64,000 nucleotides of DNA, taken from Cellulophaga algicola DSM 14237 (GTDB taxonomy: Bacteria > Bacteroidota > Bacteroidia > Flavobacteriales > Flavobacteriaceae). Under the pieces are notes generated by a model. It did not search any database and was not told the origin of the DNA. It was given only the letters and a program-made list of their open reading frames with translations. The stretch spans positions 558,001 through 622,000 of the forward strand of contig NC_014934.1 of NCBI RefSeq assembly GCF_000186265.1, read 5' to 3'. Both the position numbers and the translations under genes were made by a program. Positions 37,051 to 45,408 of the stretch are shown here, in pieces (position 1 is the stretch's first letter; each line of letters begins with the position of its first letter).

Positions 37051-37536
37051 ATGAAAATCACTGCTACGCTACTTACACTCATAACACTATGTCTTTTTCT
37101 TTCTTGTAAAGAGGAAGCAAAACAAGCTATAGAAACACCAGCTATAACATTTAAAAAAGAAGGCGAATTAACCATCTACAAAGCCAAAACAGATTCTATC
37201 ATAGCCTCTTTCGACATTGAAATTGCAGAGACAGACTATGAAACAGAAACTGGATTAATGTATAGAAAAAGCATGAAAGCTAATCACGGGATGCTTTTTG
37301 TTTTCCCTGATGTTGCCCTGCATTCCTTCTATATGAAAAACACAGAGATCCCTTTAGATATAATTTATCTTACTGAGAATTTAAAAATTGCAAGTTTTCA
37401 AGAAAATGCTATTCCCTTTAATGAATCAGGGCTTTCCTCTCAAGTACCTATAAAATATGTACTTGAAATAAATGCAGGGTTAGCAGAAAAGTATCTTCTA
37501 GAAGTGAAAGATAGCGTAGTGTATAAAAAACTATAA
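37051..37536 (+). CDS. DUF192 lipoprotein
   Basis: A 161-residue exported protein. The signal peptide ends LCLFLSC (Cys19). The DUF192 core follows: IAETDYETETGLMYRKSMKA, HGMLFVFPDVALHSFYMKNT, IPLDIIYLTENLKI, and the end VPIKYVLEINAGLAEKYLL. The fold is a small beta barrel whose function is not established. It starts 5 bases after lgt and is surely co-transcribed with it. Confidence 0.9.
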   Translation: MKITATLLTLITLCLFLSCKEEAKQAIETPAITFKKEGELTIYKAKTDSIIASFDIEIAETDYETETGLMYRKSMKANHGMLFVFPDVALHSFYMKNTEIPLDIIYLTENLKIASFQENAIPFNESGLSSQVPIKYVLEINAGLAEKYLLEVKDSVVYKKL

Positions 37537-37548
37537 GATTAATCTCTA

Positions 37549-38067
37549 ATGGATTATCTGGTAAATAACATCACATCTGATCGGTTATTATTTAGAAAAT
37601 TAACCCCAAGCGATTTTGAATTATGGTTACCATTTCATGAAGATAAAAGAACATCTAAATTCTGGAATGGTCTACCTAAAGATCCGAGAACTGCCTGTGA
37701 GGCAGATTTTGAAAGAACATTTTACCGGTATAAAAATAAGCTTGGCGGTAAATTTGCATTGATAGGGAAACAAAATAATAAACTCCTAGGGTTAGCAGGC
37801 TTGCTTATCCAAGAAGTTAACCATAAAAAAGAGCTTGAGATCGCCTATTCACTGCTTCCTGAATATTGGGGATTTGGATATGCTTTGGAAGCAGCAACCG
37901 AATGCAAAATATTTGCACAAAAAAATAATTTAAGCACTTCCCTGATCAGTATTATCCACATTGATAACATACCTTCTCAAAATGTAGCCATACGAAATGG
38001 CATGACGCTAGATTTTGAAACTACCTACCACGACAACCCCGTTTATATATTTAAAACAATACGCTAA
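37549..38067 (+). CDS. GNAT-family N-acetyltransferase
   Basis: A 172-residue acetyltransferase of the RimJ/RimL type. It starts with TSDRLLFRKLTPSDFELWLP. The acetyl-CoA-binding region is represented by ELEIAYSLLPEYWGFGYALEAATECKIFA; QNVAIRNGMTLDFETTY matches the usual S-x-x-V-x-x-K-x-G-F segment with an Ile-Arg-Asn-Gly variant. The substrate is unknown. It starts 12 bases after the DUF192 gene and continues the run. Confidence 0.9.
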   Translation: MDYLVNNITSDRLLFRKLTPSDFELWLPFHEDKRTSKFWNGLPKDPRTACEADFERTFYRYKNKLGGKFALIGKQNNKLLGLAGLLIQEVNHKKELEIAYSLLPEYWGFGYALEAATECKIFAQKNNLSTSLISIIHIDNIPSQNVAIRNGMTLDFETTYHDNPVYIFKTIR

Positions 38068-38085
38068 CAAAAATCTGATAGTCAC

Positions 38086-39312
38086 ATGTCACATACCATC
38101 ATTTTCACCACAAATACCCTATCAACAAAAGCATTAATTACTAAGCTTATAGAAGATAAAAATGTATTAGAACCAGAAGTATTTCAAGGCCTTCAGGGAG
38201 ATGCACTTACAAAATCAAAAATTGAAGCCTTAATTTTTGAAGAAGAAGTACATGATATAAAAACAGCCACTAAAAACACTTCGCAAAGCCTAAAATCTAT
38301 GTCTAGCGGAGAACAACGAAAAGTGGTACTCGAACATCTATTGAATTCAAATCTAGACTACCTAGTGTTAGACAATCCGTTTGATAATTTAGATCACGAA
38401 TCTATTGCCGATCTAAAACAATCCATTGAAAAAAATGCATCAAAAATTATATTCATTATCGTTTTAAGCAGAAAAAGTGATGCCTTAGATTTTATTACCA
38501 CTAGATTCCAACTTTTAGATAACGGATCATTGGCATTAATTGATAATAGCAATAAAAGCAACCCCGAAATTCACTTTACAAAAGAAATTCCTAAACCCAT
38601 TAAAAGTATACACGGCGAAGGAGATTCATTAATTAATTTTAAAAACATAGAAGTCAGTTTTGATGAAAAACTCATATTAAAAAATATCAATTGGGAAATT
38701 AAAAAAAACTCCTTCTGGCAACTCATCGGTAAAAATGGGAGCGGAAAAACCACCTTACTATCATTAATTACCGGGGAAAACAACAAAGGATATGGTCAAG
38801 AATTATATCTCTTTGGAAAGAAAAAAGGGACTGGTGAGACTATTTGGGATATTAAGCAGAAGATTGGCTATTACACACCAACACTAACACATAACTTTAA
38901 ACGCACTGACACGGTTAAAAACATGCTTATTTCTGGTTTAAACGACTCTATAGGGCTATATAAAATCCCAACAGAAAATCAGCTCTTATTAGCTAAAGAA
39001 TGGCTAGAAGCCCTTAATATGGAGCATCTGGCAGAAAAGGTTTTTATAGAGCTCCCTGTTGGACAACAACGATTGATTATGATTGGTAGAGCTATGATTA
39101 AACACCCTTTAGTCCTTATACTTGATGAACCTACAGAAAATCTTGATGATGATAGTGCCGCCTTGTTTGTTGCCCTCACCAATAAAATAGCATTAGAAAC
39201 AACCACTGCTATTATTTTTGTCTCACATAGAGAAGAAGTTGGTTTAAACCCTAAAAACAAATTTGAACTAACAAAAACTACCAACGGCTCTATAGGAACT
39301 ATTACAAAATAA
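38086..39312 (+). CDS. ModF-like tandem ABC ATPase with degenerate first domain
   Basis: A 408-residue soluble protein with two nucleotide-binding domains. Domain 1 (about 1-165) has an ABC signature (SMSSGEQRK) and a Walker-B-like YLVLDNPFDNLD in which the catalytic Glu is Asn, and no recognisable Walker A. Domain 2 (about 180-408) is complete: GKNGSGKTTLLSLITG, signature variant LPVGQQRLIMIGRAMI, LVLILDEPTENLD and the His switch IIFVSHREE. This resembles ModF/YlmA-type ATPases, which have no permease partner. No molybdate genes are nearby, so a molybdenum link is not supported. It is the last gene of the run, followed by a shared terminator. Confidence 0.86.
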   Translation: MSHTIIFTTNTLSTKALITKLIEDKNVLEPEVFQGLQGDALTKSKIEALIFEEEVHDIKTATKNTSQSLKSMSSGEQRKVVLEHLLNSNLDYLVLDNPFDNLDHESIADLKQSIEKNASKIIFIIVLSRKSDALDFITTRFQLLDNGSLALIDNSNKSNPEIHFTKEIPKPIKSIHGEGDSLINFKNIEVSFDEKLILKNINWEIKKNSFWQLIGKNGSGKTTLLSLITGENNKGYGQELYLFGKKKGTGETIWDIKQKIGYYTPTLTHNFKRTDTVKNMLISGLNDSIGLYKIPTENQLLLAKEWLEALNMEHLAEKVFIELPVGQQRLIMIGRAMIKHPLVLILDEPTENLDDDSAALFVALTNKIALETTTAIIFVSHREEVGLNPKNKFELTKTTNGSIGTITK

Positions 39313-39337
39313 AAAAAGCCGCTATTAGCGGCTTTTT
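39313..39337. terminator. Bidirectional terminator
   Basis: A perfect 11-bp stem (AAAAAGCCGCT with its complement) and a 3-base loop, with an A-run and a T-run on the two sides. It lies between the convergent ABC ATPase gene and secDF. Confidence 0.92.
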
Positions 39338-39360
39338 CTATATACTATACATACTTTAAT

Positions 39361-42339
39361 TTATTCTTCTTCTTTCTCCTCACCATCTTGAGTACTCTTC
39401 TTTAATGTATCAAACATTACAGGAGTTGCAATAAACAATGAAGAGTAGGTACCTACCACTACACCAATGATCATAGCAAACATAAATCCTCTTAATGAAT
39501 CTCCACCGAAAGCAAAGATTGCAAGAAGAACTATAACAGTCGTTAAAGACGTATTTAAGGTTCTTCCTAATGTACTATTCAATGCAAGATTTGTATTCTC
39601 TCCTGCACTCCAACCTCTTTCCGCAACTATTTCACGAATACGGTCAAACACTACCACAGTATCATTCAAAGAATAACCAATTACAGTAAGTATTGCCGCA
39701 ATAAAGGCTTGATCGATTTCCATATTAAATGGCATGATTTTACCAAAGATAGAGAAGATTCCTAATACAATTAATACATCATGGAATACCGCTGCTACAG
39801 CTCCTAAAGAGAATTGCCATTTACGGAAACGGAATAAGATATACAAAAACACTACGGCTAATGAACCAATAATAGCCCAAAATGCATTGCTCTTAATGTC
39901 ATCAGCAATAGTTGGACCTACTTTCTTAGAGGACATTATACCTATAGCTTTATCATCATTAGCTACTGAAAAATCACTAAAAGATGTTCCATCAGGAAAA
40001 TACTTCTGTAATGTTGTAAATAATTTATTCTGGATTTCAGTATCAACCTCAATACCTTCAACAGCTACTTTATATGCTGTGGTAATCATTACCTGATTAT
40101 CTTCACCATATGTTTTAACATTAGTACCAGTACCAAAAACAGCATTCAATTCTGTTGACATTTCTGAAGGGTTAACGGGTTGCTCAAAACGAACTTGATA
40201 TGAACGACCTCCCAAGAAATCTACTCCTTGTTGTAATCCAGGTCCAAAGAATAATGAATACAAACCAATAACAATTAAAACCGTTGAAAATATGTACGCA
40301 TATTTTCTTTTAGATAAGAAGTTAATATGTACATTCTTGAACAAGTTTTTCGTTAAGCCTGTAGAGAATTCTAATTTTCTGTCTTTTGCTGACAAATACC
40401 ATCCAATTAATAAACGAGTAATAAAAATCGCAGTAAAAAGCGATGTTAAAATACCAATGATTAAGGTAGTTGCAAAACCTTTAATTGGTCCTGAACCAAA
40501 TACAAATAAGATAACCGCAGTTAATCCAGTAGTAATGTTGGCATCTAATATAGAAGACAATGCATTACTAAAACCATCGGCAATTGCTAATGATTTACCT
40601 TTCCCTTTTGCAATTTCTTCCTTAATACGTTCAAATATAAGTACGTTAGCATCTACTGACATACCGATAGTTAATACGATACCTGCAATACCAGGAAGCG
40701 TTAGAACAGCTTTTATACTTGTTAACACTCCAAAGATTAAAAGTATGTTGAACAATAAAGCAACATCTGCAAAAGCACCAGCTCTACCGTAATAAAATAT
40801 CATCCAAACTAGCACAAAAACCATTGCTATTGCAAAAGAATTGAAACCACTATCAATAGCTTCCTGTCCTAATGATGGACCAACAATTTCTGATTGTACA
40901 ATTTCAGCCTTAGCAGGTAATTTACCCGCTCTTAAAACATTTGCTATATCTTTAGTTTCATTAATCGTAAATGAACCTGTAATTTCTGATCGACCACCAG
41001 AAATACCACCAACTTGTGAAACTCCCGGAGCTGTATAAACTTTATTATCTAATACAATAGCAATACCAGTACCATTAAGATTAGCATCACTCGTTAATTT
41101 CTGCCATTCTTTTGCTCCTCTTGTATTCATACTCATAGTTACCGCTGGTCTACTACGAGGATCAAAATCATCACGAGCATCGCTCACAACATCTCCACTA
41201 ATTCTAGGCGTAGCTGCTCTATTTGATTGTAAAGCATACAAACCTACGATTTCAGCACCTTCAGTTGGTCTTTCCCATAAGAATTTTACAAACTGCAATT
41301 CTTTAGGAACCAATCTTCTAATTTCTGGCATTTTTAAATATGCAGAAATCTGAGCTGTATCTTTAGTTGACGCCCTAACGAAAGACTGTGCACCAGGCTC
41401 ACCAGGTATCAACAGGCTAATTAACGGGTTAACTTCACTTGCAAAATCAATTGAATCCTGAGCCACATCAGACAATAAAGAATCTATTTCTGATTCTGGC
41501 TTGCTTACTGTTTCCGGCACTTCAACCTCAACAAGAGTTTTTAATCTCTCATTTGCTGCAAATAAAAACTGACTTAAATTTTGATTGTCTGGTCTGTACG
41601 TTTCCCAAAACTCTAACTGAGCTGTACTAGAAAGTAACTCTTGCGCACGTGCTATATCTCTAGCTCCTGGCAATTCTACTAATATACGTCCTGACGAACC
41701 TTCTCTTTGAATATTTGGCTGTGTAACTCCAAAACCATCGATACGTTCTCTTAGTACTTCAAATGCAGAAATAATAGATTCATCTATTTTAGTTCTAATG
41801 ATAGGTTTTACCTGATCATCTGTCATCTGAAAATTAATAACATCACTTAAGCTTTTGTTTGCAAAAACCTCTGGCGATGCTAATTTTGTATCTCCTTTTA
41901 AATTTTCAAAAGCTTGAAAAAACAAATCGATATACGTATCACTACTGTTTTTTGAAGCCGCATCTGCATTAGCTAATGCTTCATTAAATTTAGCATTTGA
42001 AGTGTTATTTGCTAGCCCTTTTAAGATATCCTTTACAGATATCTGAAGCGTAACATTAATCCCTCCTTTTAAATCTAATCCTTTATTTAGCTCTTTCTTT
42101 TTAGCATCATTATAGGAGGTAAAGCCCATAATAGATTCTTCTCCAATAGAGTCTAAATACCTGGTTTCTAAATCTTTTCTTAGATTTAAATAATCGGTTT
42201 CAGTACTAGAAATACTGTTAGTAGCATAGGTTGCTGCTTTCTTTTCAACATTGTTTGTTATAAACGTGTAAGACAATTGATAGATACTTACCAATCCAAA
42301 CAAAAAAGCGAAAAGCTTTATAAGTCCTTTATTCTGCAT
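39361..42339 (-). CDS. secDF: Fused protein translocase subunit SecDF
   Basis: A 992-residue proton-driven accessory of SecYEG that pulls exported proteins through the membrane. SecD forms the first two thirds: one N-terminal helix, the periplasmic P1 head with GLDLKGGINVTLQI, then ERIDGFGVTQPNIQREG, then five helices with GMSVDANVLIFERIKEE. SecF follows in the same chain: GVDFLGGRSYQVRF, then GYSLNDTVVVFDRIRE and the remaining helices. The Asp and Arg residues needed for proton transfer are in place. Fusion is the rule in Bacteroidota. The gene has its own well-matched promoter. Confidence 0.97.
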   Translation of the reverse strand: MQNKGLIKLFAFLFGLVSIYQLSYTFITNNVEKKAATYATNSISSTETDYLNLRKDLETRYLDSIGEESIMGFTSYNDAKKKELNKGLDLKGGINVTLQISVKDILKGLANNTSNAKFNEALANADAASKNSSDTYIDLFFQAFENLKGDTKLASPEVFANKSLSDVINFQMTDDQVKPIIRTKIDESIISAFEVLRERIDGFGVTQPNIQREGSSGRILVELPGARDIARAQELLSSTAQLEFWETYRPDNQNLSQFLFAANERLKTLVEVEVPETVSKPESEIDSLLSDVAQDSIDFASEVNPLISLLIPGEPGAQSFVRASTKDTAQISAYLKMPEIRRLVPKELQFVKFLWERPTEGAEIVGLYALQSNRAATPRISGDVVSDARDDFDPRSRPAVTMSMNTRGAKEWQKLTSDANLNGTGIAIVLDNKVYTAPGVSQVGGISGGRSEITGSFTINETKDIANVLRAGKLPAKAEIVQSEIVGPSLGQEAIDSGFNSFAIAMVFVLVWMIFYYGRAGAFADVALLFNILLIFGVLTSIKAVLTLPGIAGIVLTIGMSVDANVLIFERIKEEIAKGKGKSLAIADGFSNALSSILDANITTGLTAVILFVFGSGPIKGFATTLIIGILTSLFTAIFITRLLIGWYLSAKDRKLEFSTGLTKNLFKNVHINFLSKRKYAYIFSTVLIVIGLYSLFFGPGLQQGVDFLGGRSYQVRFEQPVNPSEMSTELNAVFGTGTNVKTYGEDNQVMITTAYKVAVEGIEVDTEIQNKLFTTLQKYFPDGTSFSDFSVANDDKAIGIMSSKKVGPTIADDIKSNAFWAIIGSLAVVFLYILFRFRKWQFSLGAVAAVFHDVLIVLGIFSIFGKIMPFNMEIDQAFIAAILTVIGYSLNDTVVVFDRIREIVAERGWSAGENTNLALNSTLGRTLNTSLTTVIVLLAIFAFGGDSLRGFMFAMIIGVVVGTYSSLFIATPVMFDTLKKSTQDGEEKEEE

Positions 42340-42379
42340 TAGTTACTATATTAATTTCTGGTTTTTTTTTGTAAGCGTG

Positions 42380-42410
42380 CAAATATATCATTTAAGTAAG
42401 GAATTGACAA
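42380..42410 (-). promoter_or_regulatory. Promoter of secDF
   Basis: On the minus strand, TTG (42410-42408), a 20-base spacer and TATATTTG (42387-42380) match the Bacteroidota consensus exactly. The secDF ATG is about 40 bases downstream. Confidence 0.75.
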
Positions 42411-42431
42411 TATTTTTTGCTTTTATAAGTA

Positions 42432-42465
42432 AGGGCCGTTATCAAACTGACAACCGCCCTTGTTT
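42432..42465 (-). terminator. Imperfect terminator of mdh
   Basis: AAGGGCCGTTATC opposite GACAACCGCCCTT forms a stem of about 13 bp with two mismatches, followed on the minus strand by a short AT-rich tract. It lies 21 bases after the mdh stop. Confidence 0.55.
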
Positions 42466-42485
42466 TATTGGAGTATTAGCGCTAA

Positions 42486-43412
42486 TTATAGCGCTAACAA
42501 ATCGTTTGTTTTCTTTACTCCTGCTGCACTTTCTTGCATTTTAGCTTTATCTGCATCACTTAAAGGAATAGTTATAATTTTTTCGATACCCTCTTTACCT
42601 AAAATTACGGGTACACCAATACAAATATCATTTAAGTCATACTCACCTTCTAAATACGTTGAACACGGGAACATTTTCTTCTGGTCACAAGCAATTGCTT
42701 GAACCATACTAGAAACTGCTGCTCCTGGCGCATACCAAGCACTAGTTCCTAATAATTTTGTTAATGTAGCACCACCAACCTTAGTATCATCTGCAACCTG
42801 AGTTAATCTTTCTTCTGATAAAAACTCAGAAACCTTAATACTATTGCGAGTAGCATGAGCTGTTAACGGCACCATACCTGTATCACTATGACCACCAATT
42901 ACCATTCCATCCACATCTGAAATAGGAGCCCCTAAAGCCTCTGCTAATCTATATTTGAAACGAGCACTATCTAAAGCACCACCCATTCCAATAATCTTAT
43001 TTTTTGCTAGTCCAGTTGTTTTATGTACCAAATATGTCATTGTATCCATAGGATTACTAACAACAATAAGGATTACATTAGGAGAATACTTAATAAGATT
43101 AGAAGAAACTGTCTTTACAATTCCTGCATTAATACCAATTAGTTCTTCTCTTGTCATTCCTGGCTTACGAGGAATACCAGATGTTATTACAGCAACATCA
43201 CTACCTGCAGTTGCAGCATAGTCATTAGTTATACCTGTTATCTTTGTATCAAAACCATTTAAAGAAGCTGTTTGCATTAAATCCATCGCTTTTCCTTCAG
43301 CGAATCCTTCCTTAATATCTAACAATACTACTTCTGATGCAAAATTCTTTATAGCTATGTACTCAGCACAACTTGCACCAACAGCACCTGCTCCTACGAC
43401 TGTAACTTTCAT
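42486..43412 (-). CDS. mdh: NAD-dependent malate dehydrogenase
   Basis: I start at 43412 (MKVTVVGAGAVG); the in-frame ATG at 43445 would add an unneeded polar tail. The 308-residue enzyme interconverts malate and oxaloacetate. It has the NAD loop GAGAVGA (7-13), Asp32 selecting NAD, the active-site loop IPRKPGMTRE (80-89), Asn120 in VVSNPMD, Arg151 in LDSARFKYRLAE and His175 in GGHSDTGMVPL. It belongs to the lactate-dehydrogenase-like MDH group. A CAAAAATA stretch at 43443-43450 gives a minus-strand -7 box TATTTTTG without a clear partner. The genome also encodes Mqo (55386). Confidence 0.96.
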   Translation of the reverse strand: MKVTVVGAGAVGASCAEYIAIKNFASEVVLLDIKEGFAEGKAMDLMQTASLNGFDTKITGITNDYAATAGSDVAVITSGIPRKPGMTREELIGINAGIVKTVSSNLIKYSPNVILIVVSNPMDTMTYLVHKTTGLAKNKIIGMGGALDSARFKYRLAEALGAPISDVDGMVIGGHSDTGMVPLTAHATRNSIKVSEFLSEERLTQVADDTKVGGATLTKLLGTSAWYAPGAAVSSMVQAIACDQKKMFPCSTYLEGEYDLNDICIGVPVILGKEGIEKIITIPLSDADKAKMQESAAGVKKTNDLLAL

Positions 43413-43655
43413 TTTATTTTTTTTATATTGATTTAATTGCCTCAAAAATACTGAATTTTAATAGAAAAAATAACTAATAGAGTGACTTTTAAAATTCAAT
43501 TTTGTTAGTTTTTTTTGAAAAAAAATGACTTACAAATGTTAAAGAAAAACGTTATTCAACGAATTTTCCTACAAAAATACACCATTGGTCGAAAAAAACA
43601 CGAATAAACCGGTCATCTTTAGTATGTTTATCATCCCAAATTAAACCTACTTACT

Positions 43656-44018
43656 ATGAAAAAGCATTCCCCTTTCATAGCGCTTTGCGCTACGTTAATT
43701 TTCGCAAGTTGCTCAAAAACAACTGTTAACAATGATCCTGTTATTGGCATATGGACCAGTACAGTCGAAAACAATTCCGTAAACCAGAAAACTATTAAAA
43801 CAGAATCTGAATGGATTTTTAATGATGCCTATTTAGGAAGGTATCATCAATACGAAAATAAAGACCTTACTGTTCAAACAGATTTTAGCTGGAAACACGA
43901 AGATGATCAATATATCATTTCTTACCCTGGCACAGATTTCCCTGATGATATTGTTACCTTAGTACAAACAACACTTCAAGAATCTGATGGCGATATCCTA
44001 GCCACTAGAGAACAATAA
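43656..44018 (+). CDS. Small lipoprotein, possibly lipocalin-like
   Basis: A 120-residue protein with signal ending TLIFASC (Cys19). The mature part starts DPVIGIWTST, as the G-x-W motif does in lipocalin-like domains, and continues with short strands (TESEWIFNDAYLGRYHQY, QTDFSWKHEDDQYIISYPG). Function unknown. Its stop lies 12 bases from the left end of an IS element, which has separated it from its natural terminator (now at 45351). Confidence 0.72.
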   Translation: MKKHSPFIALCATLIFASCSKTTVNNDPVIGIWTSTVENNSVNQKTIKTESEWIFNDAYLGRYHQYENKDLTVQTDFSWKHEDDQYIISYPGTDFPDDIVTLVQTTLQESDGDILATREQ

Positions 44019-44073
44019 CATTACTTTAAATGAGTCGTCCTAAAATAGGTTGACAGTTTTTAAATAATTAATA

Positions 44074-44889
44074 TTAAACCAGAGAAGCTAGCTTCTCTGG
44101 TTTTTTGTTATGTACAAAGTTAGGTGTTTTATATTTTAGACTCAAGTGTGGTCTTTTGTTGTTATACGTTTTTATTGATTCTGCTATAAGTTTTTTCAAC
44201 TCTTTGCCAGTGTTACATTTATAGATTAGGAATTCCCCTTTCAATATGCCGTTGATTCGTTCTGCCAATGCATTTTGGTAGCAATCATAACCATCTGTCA
44301 TTGACGGAGTCATATTGCTTAGCCTTAGTTCTTTTTGGTATATGCCGGAGCAATACTGCAATCCTCTATCGGAATGATGAATTAGATCTTTACTTGTCAA
44401 TCTATTGTTTTTAGCCATTCTCACTGCTTTTACCACATTTTCGGCACTCATATCATCACTAAGGTGATATCCCATTATTTTTCTACTATAGGCATCGGTT
44501 ACCAAGGATAGGTAATGTGTCCGCTCTCTACTTTTGATATATGTAACGTCACTGACGAAGAACTCTTCTGGTCTGGAAACTTTGATTTCTTTCATCAGAT
44601 TAGGATGTTTTCTAAGCCAATGTTTAGAGTTTGTTGTCTTGGTGTAATTCTTCCTTGGCCTTATCAACATCGATTCCGAGCGTAAATATCCAAACAGGGC
44701 ATCTCTTCCTATTTTTAAATTGTGCTTTGCGAATTCTTCCTTTAACAGGTAATACAGCTTTCGTGTACCGAGCCTGGGCATATCCTTGCGAACACCTTCA
44801 ACCAAGTTCTTTACTTTTATAAACTCCTGTTCTCTTTTTATAATCCGTTTTTCTGCTTGATAGACCGCTTGTCTACTTACCCCAAACAA
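44074..44889 (-). CDS. IS3-family transposase OrfB (DDE integrase domain)
   Basis: 271 residues from the first ATG; the frame is open upstream to the slippery site at 44955-44961, so the natural product is probably an OrfAB fusion of about 409 residues. The N-terminal HTH_21-like part (RLGTRKLYYLLKEEF) precedes the rve catalytic core, with the triad Asp in SDVTYIKS, Asp in HHSDRGLQY and Glu in NALAERINGILKGEF. The end is TYNNKRPHLSLKYKTPNFVH, typical of the family. No mutation is evident. Confidence 0.95.
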   Translation of the reverse strand: MFGVSRQAVYQAEKRIIKREQEFIKVKNLVEGVRKDMPRLGTRKLYYLLKEEFAKHNLKIGRDALFGYLRSESMLIRPRKNYTKTTNSKHWLRKHPNLMKEIKVSRPEEFFVSDVTYIKSRERTHYLSLVTDAYSRKIMGYHLSDDMSAENVVKAVRMAKNNRLTSKDLIHHSDRGLQYCSGIYQKELRLSNMTPSMTDGYDCYQNALAERINGILKGEFLIYKCNTGKELKKLIAESIKTYNNKRPHLSLKYKTPNFVHNKKPEKLASLV

Positions 44890-44909
44890 TCGACAACAAC
44901 GAGATAAAC

Positions 44910-45302
44910 TTAATCGTTGTTCTTGTCGGATGTGCTGGATTGATTGGGCGAATGCTTTTTTCTGATAGCGGTACCATACTGTTTATCGGAGATGTCAATC
45001 ATAGTATTGAGAATTTTGTTCCTGAGTTTTTCATCGGAAAGTTCTCTCTCCAAACGTTTGATTTTTTGGGCAGGTGTTTCTTTTGATTTTGGCATTTGAC
45101 GACGTATTGGTTTAGTCCAATCTAATGTACCATGTTTTCTCAACCAAACCAAAACAGTACTTCTACCTTGAATACCATAAGCCTTTTGCGCCTGCTTATA
45201 AGTCATCTCGCCTTTTTCAACCTGATGGACAACACTTAATTTAAAGCCCAAATTATAATCGCGTTGGGTACGCTTGTCTACCGTAATAATTGAATGTTTC
45301 AT
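44910..45302 (-). CDS. IS3-family transposase OrfA (HTH protein)
   Basis: A 130-residue protein with a helix-turn-helix (FKLSVVHQVEKGEMTYKQAQ, AYGIQGRSTVLVWLRKHG) followed by a leucine-zipper-like coiled coil (AQKIKRLERELSDEKLRNKI). It binds the IS ends and can inhibit transposition. The heptamer A AAA AAG falls in its frame at Arg-Lys-Lys near residue 115; a -1 slip there continues into OrfB. Confidence 0.93.
   Translation of the reverse strand: MKHSIITVDKRTQRDYNLGFKLSVVHQVEKGEMTYKQAQKAYGIQGRSTVLVWLRKHGTLDWTKPIRRQMPKSKETPAQKIKRLERELSDEKLRNKILNTMIDISDKQYGTAIRKKHSPNQSSTSDKNND
44955..44961 (-). promoter_or_regulatory. Programmed -1 frameshift site of the IS3 transposase
   Basis: On the minus strand the sequence is A AAA AAG read as AAA-AAG in the orfA frame. 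After a -1 slip the next codons are GCA TTC GCC CAA, open into orfB. The frame offset between the two genes is exactly -1. Confidence 0.85.
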
Positions 45303-45350
45303 AAATAAGTCGATTTTGTGTCAACTTATTTCAGGACGGGACAAAAGCAT

Positions 45351-45386
45351 AAAAAAAGCTATCTATTTAAATAGATAGCTTTTTTT
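45351..45386. terminator. Bidirectional terminator palindrome split from its left gene by the IS
   Basis: A perfect 18-bp-arm palindrome with central TTTAAA and A7/T7 flanks. Pairing extends outward to 45344-45393, where the outermost three bases are the IS target duplication AAA. It terminates the DUF6588 gene on the minus strand and, before the IS inserted, the small lipoprotein gene on the plus strand. Confidence 0.88.
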
Positions 45387-45408
45387 ATGCTTTATAATTT
45401 TAAACAAC

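Larger units (their letters stand above)
44031..45343 (-). mobile_element. Complete IS3-family insertion sequence, 1313 bp
   Basis: The ends are 25-bp imperfect inverted repeats (44031-44055 and 45319-45343, 20 of 25 identical), beginning TG and ending CA, with the shared cores CGTCCT, AAATA and GTTGACA. A 3-bp direct repeat AAA flanks the element (44028-44030 and 45344-45346). It carries orfA and orfB in the -1 arrangement and a canonical slippery site. All parts are intact, so it is probably active or recently so. It is the only mobile element I see in the window. Confidence 0.95.
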
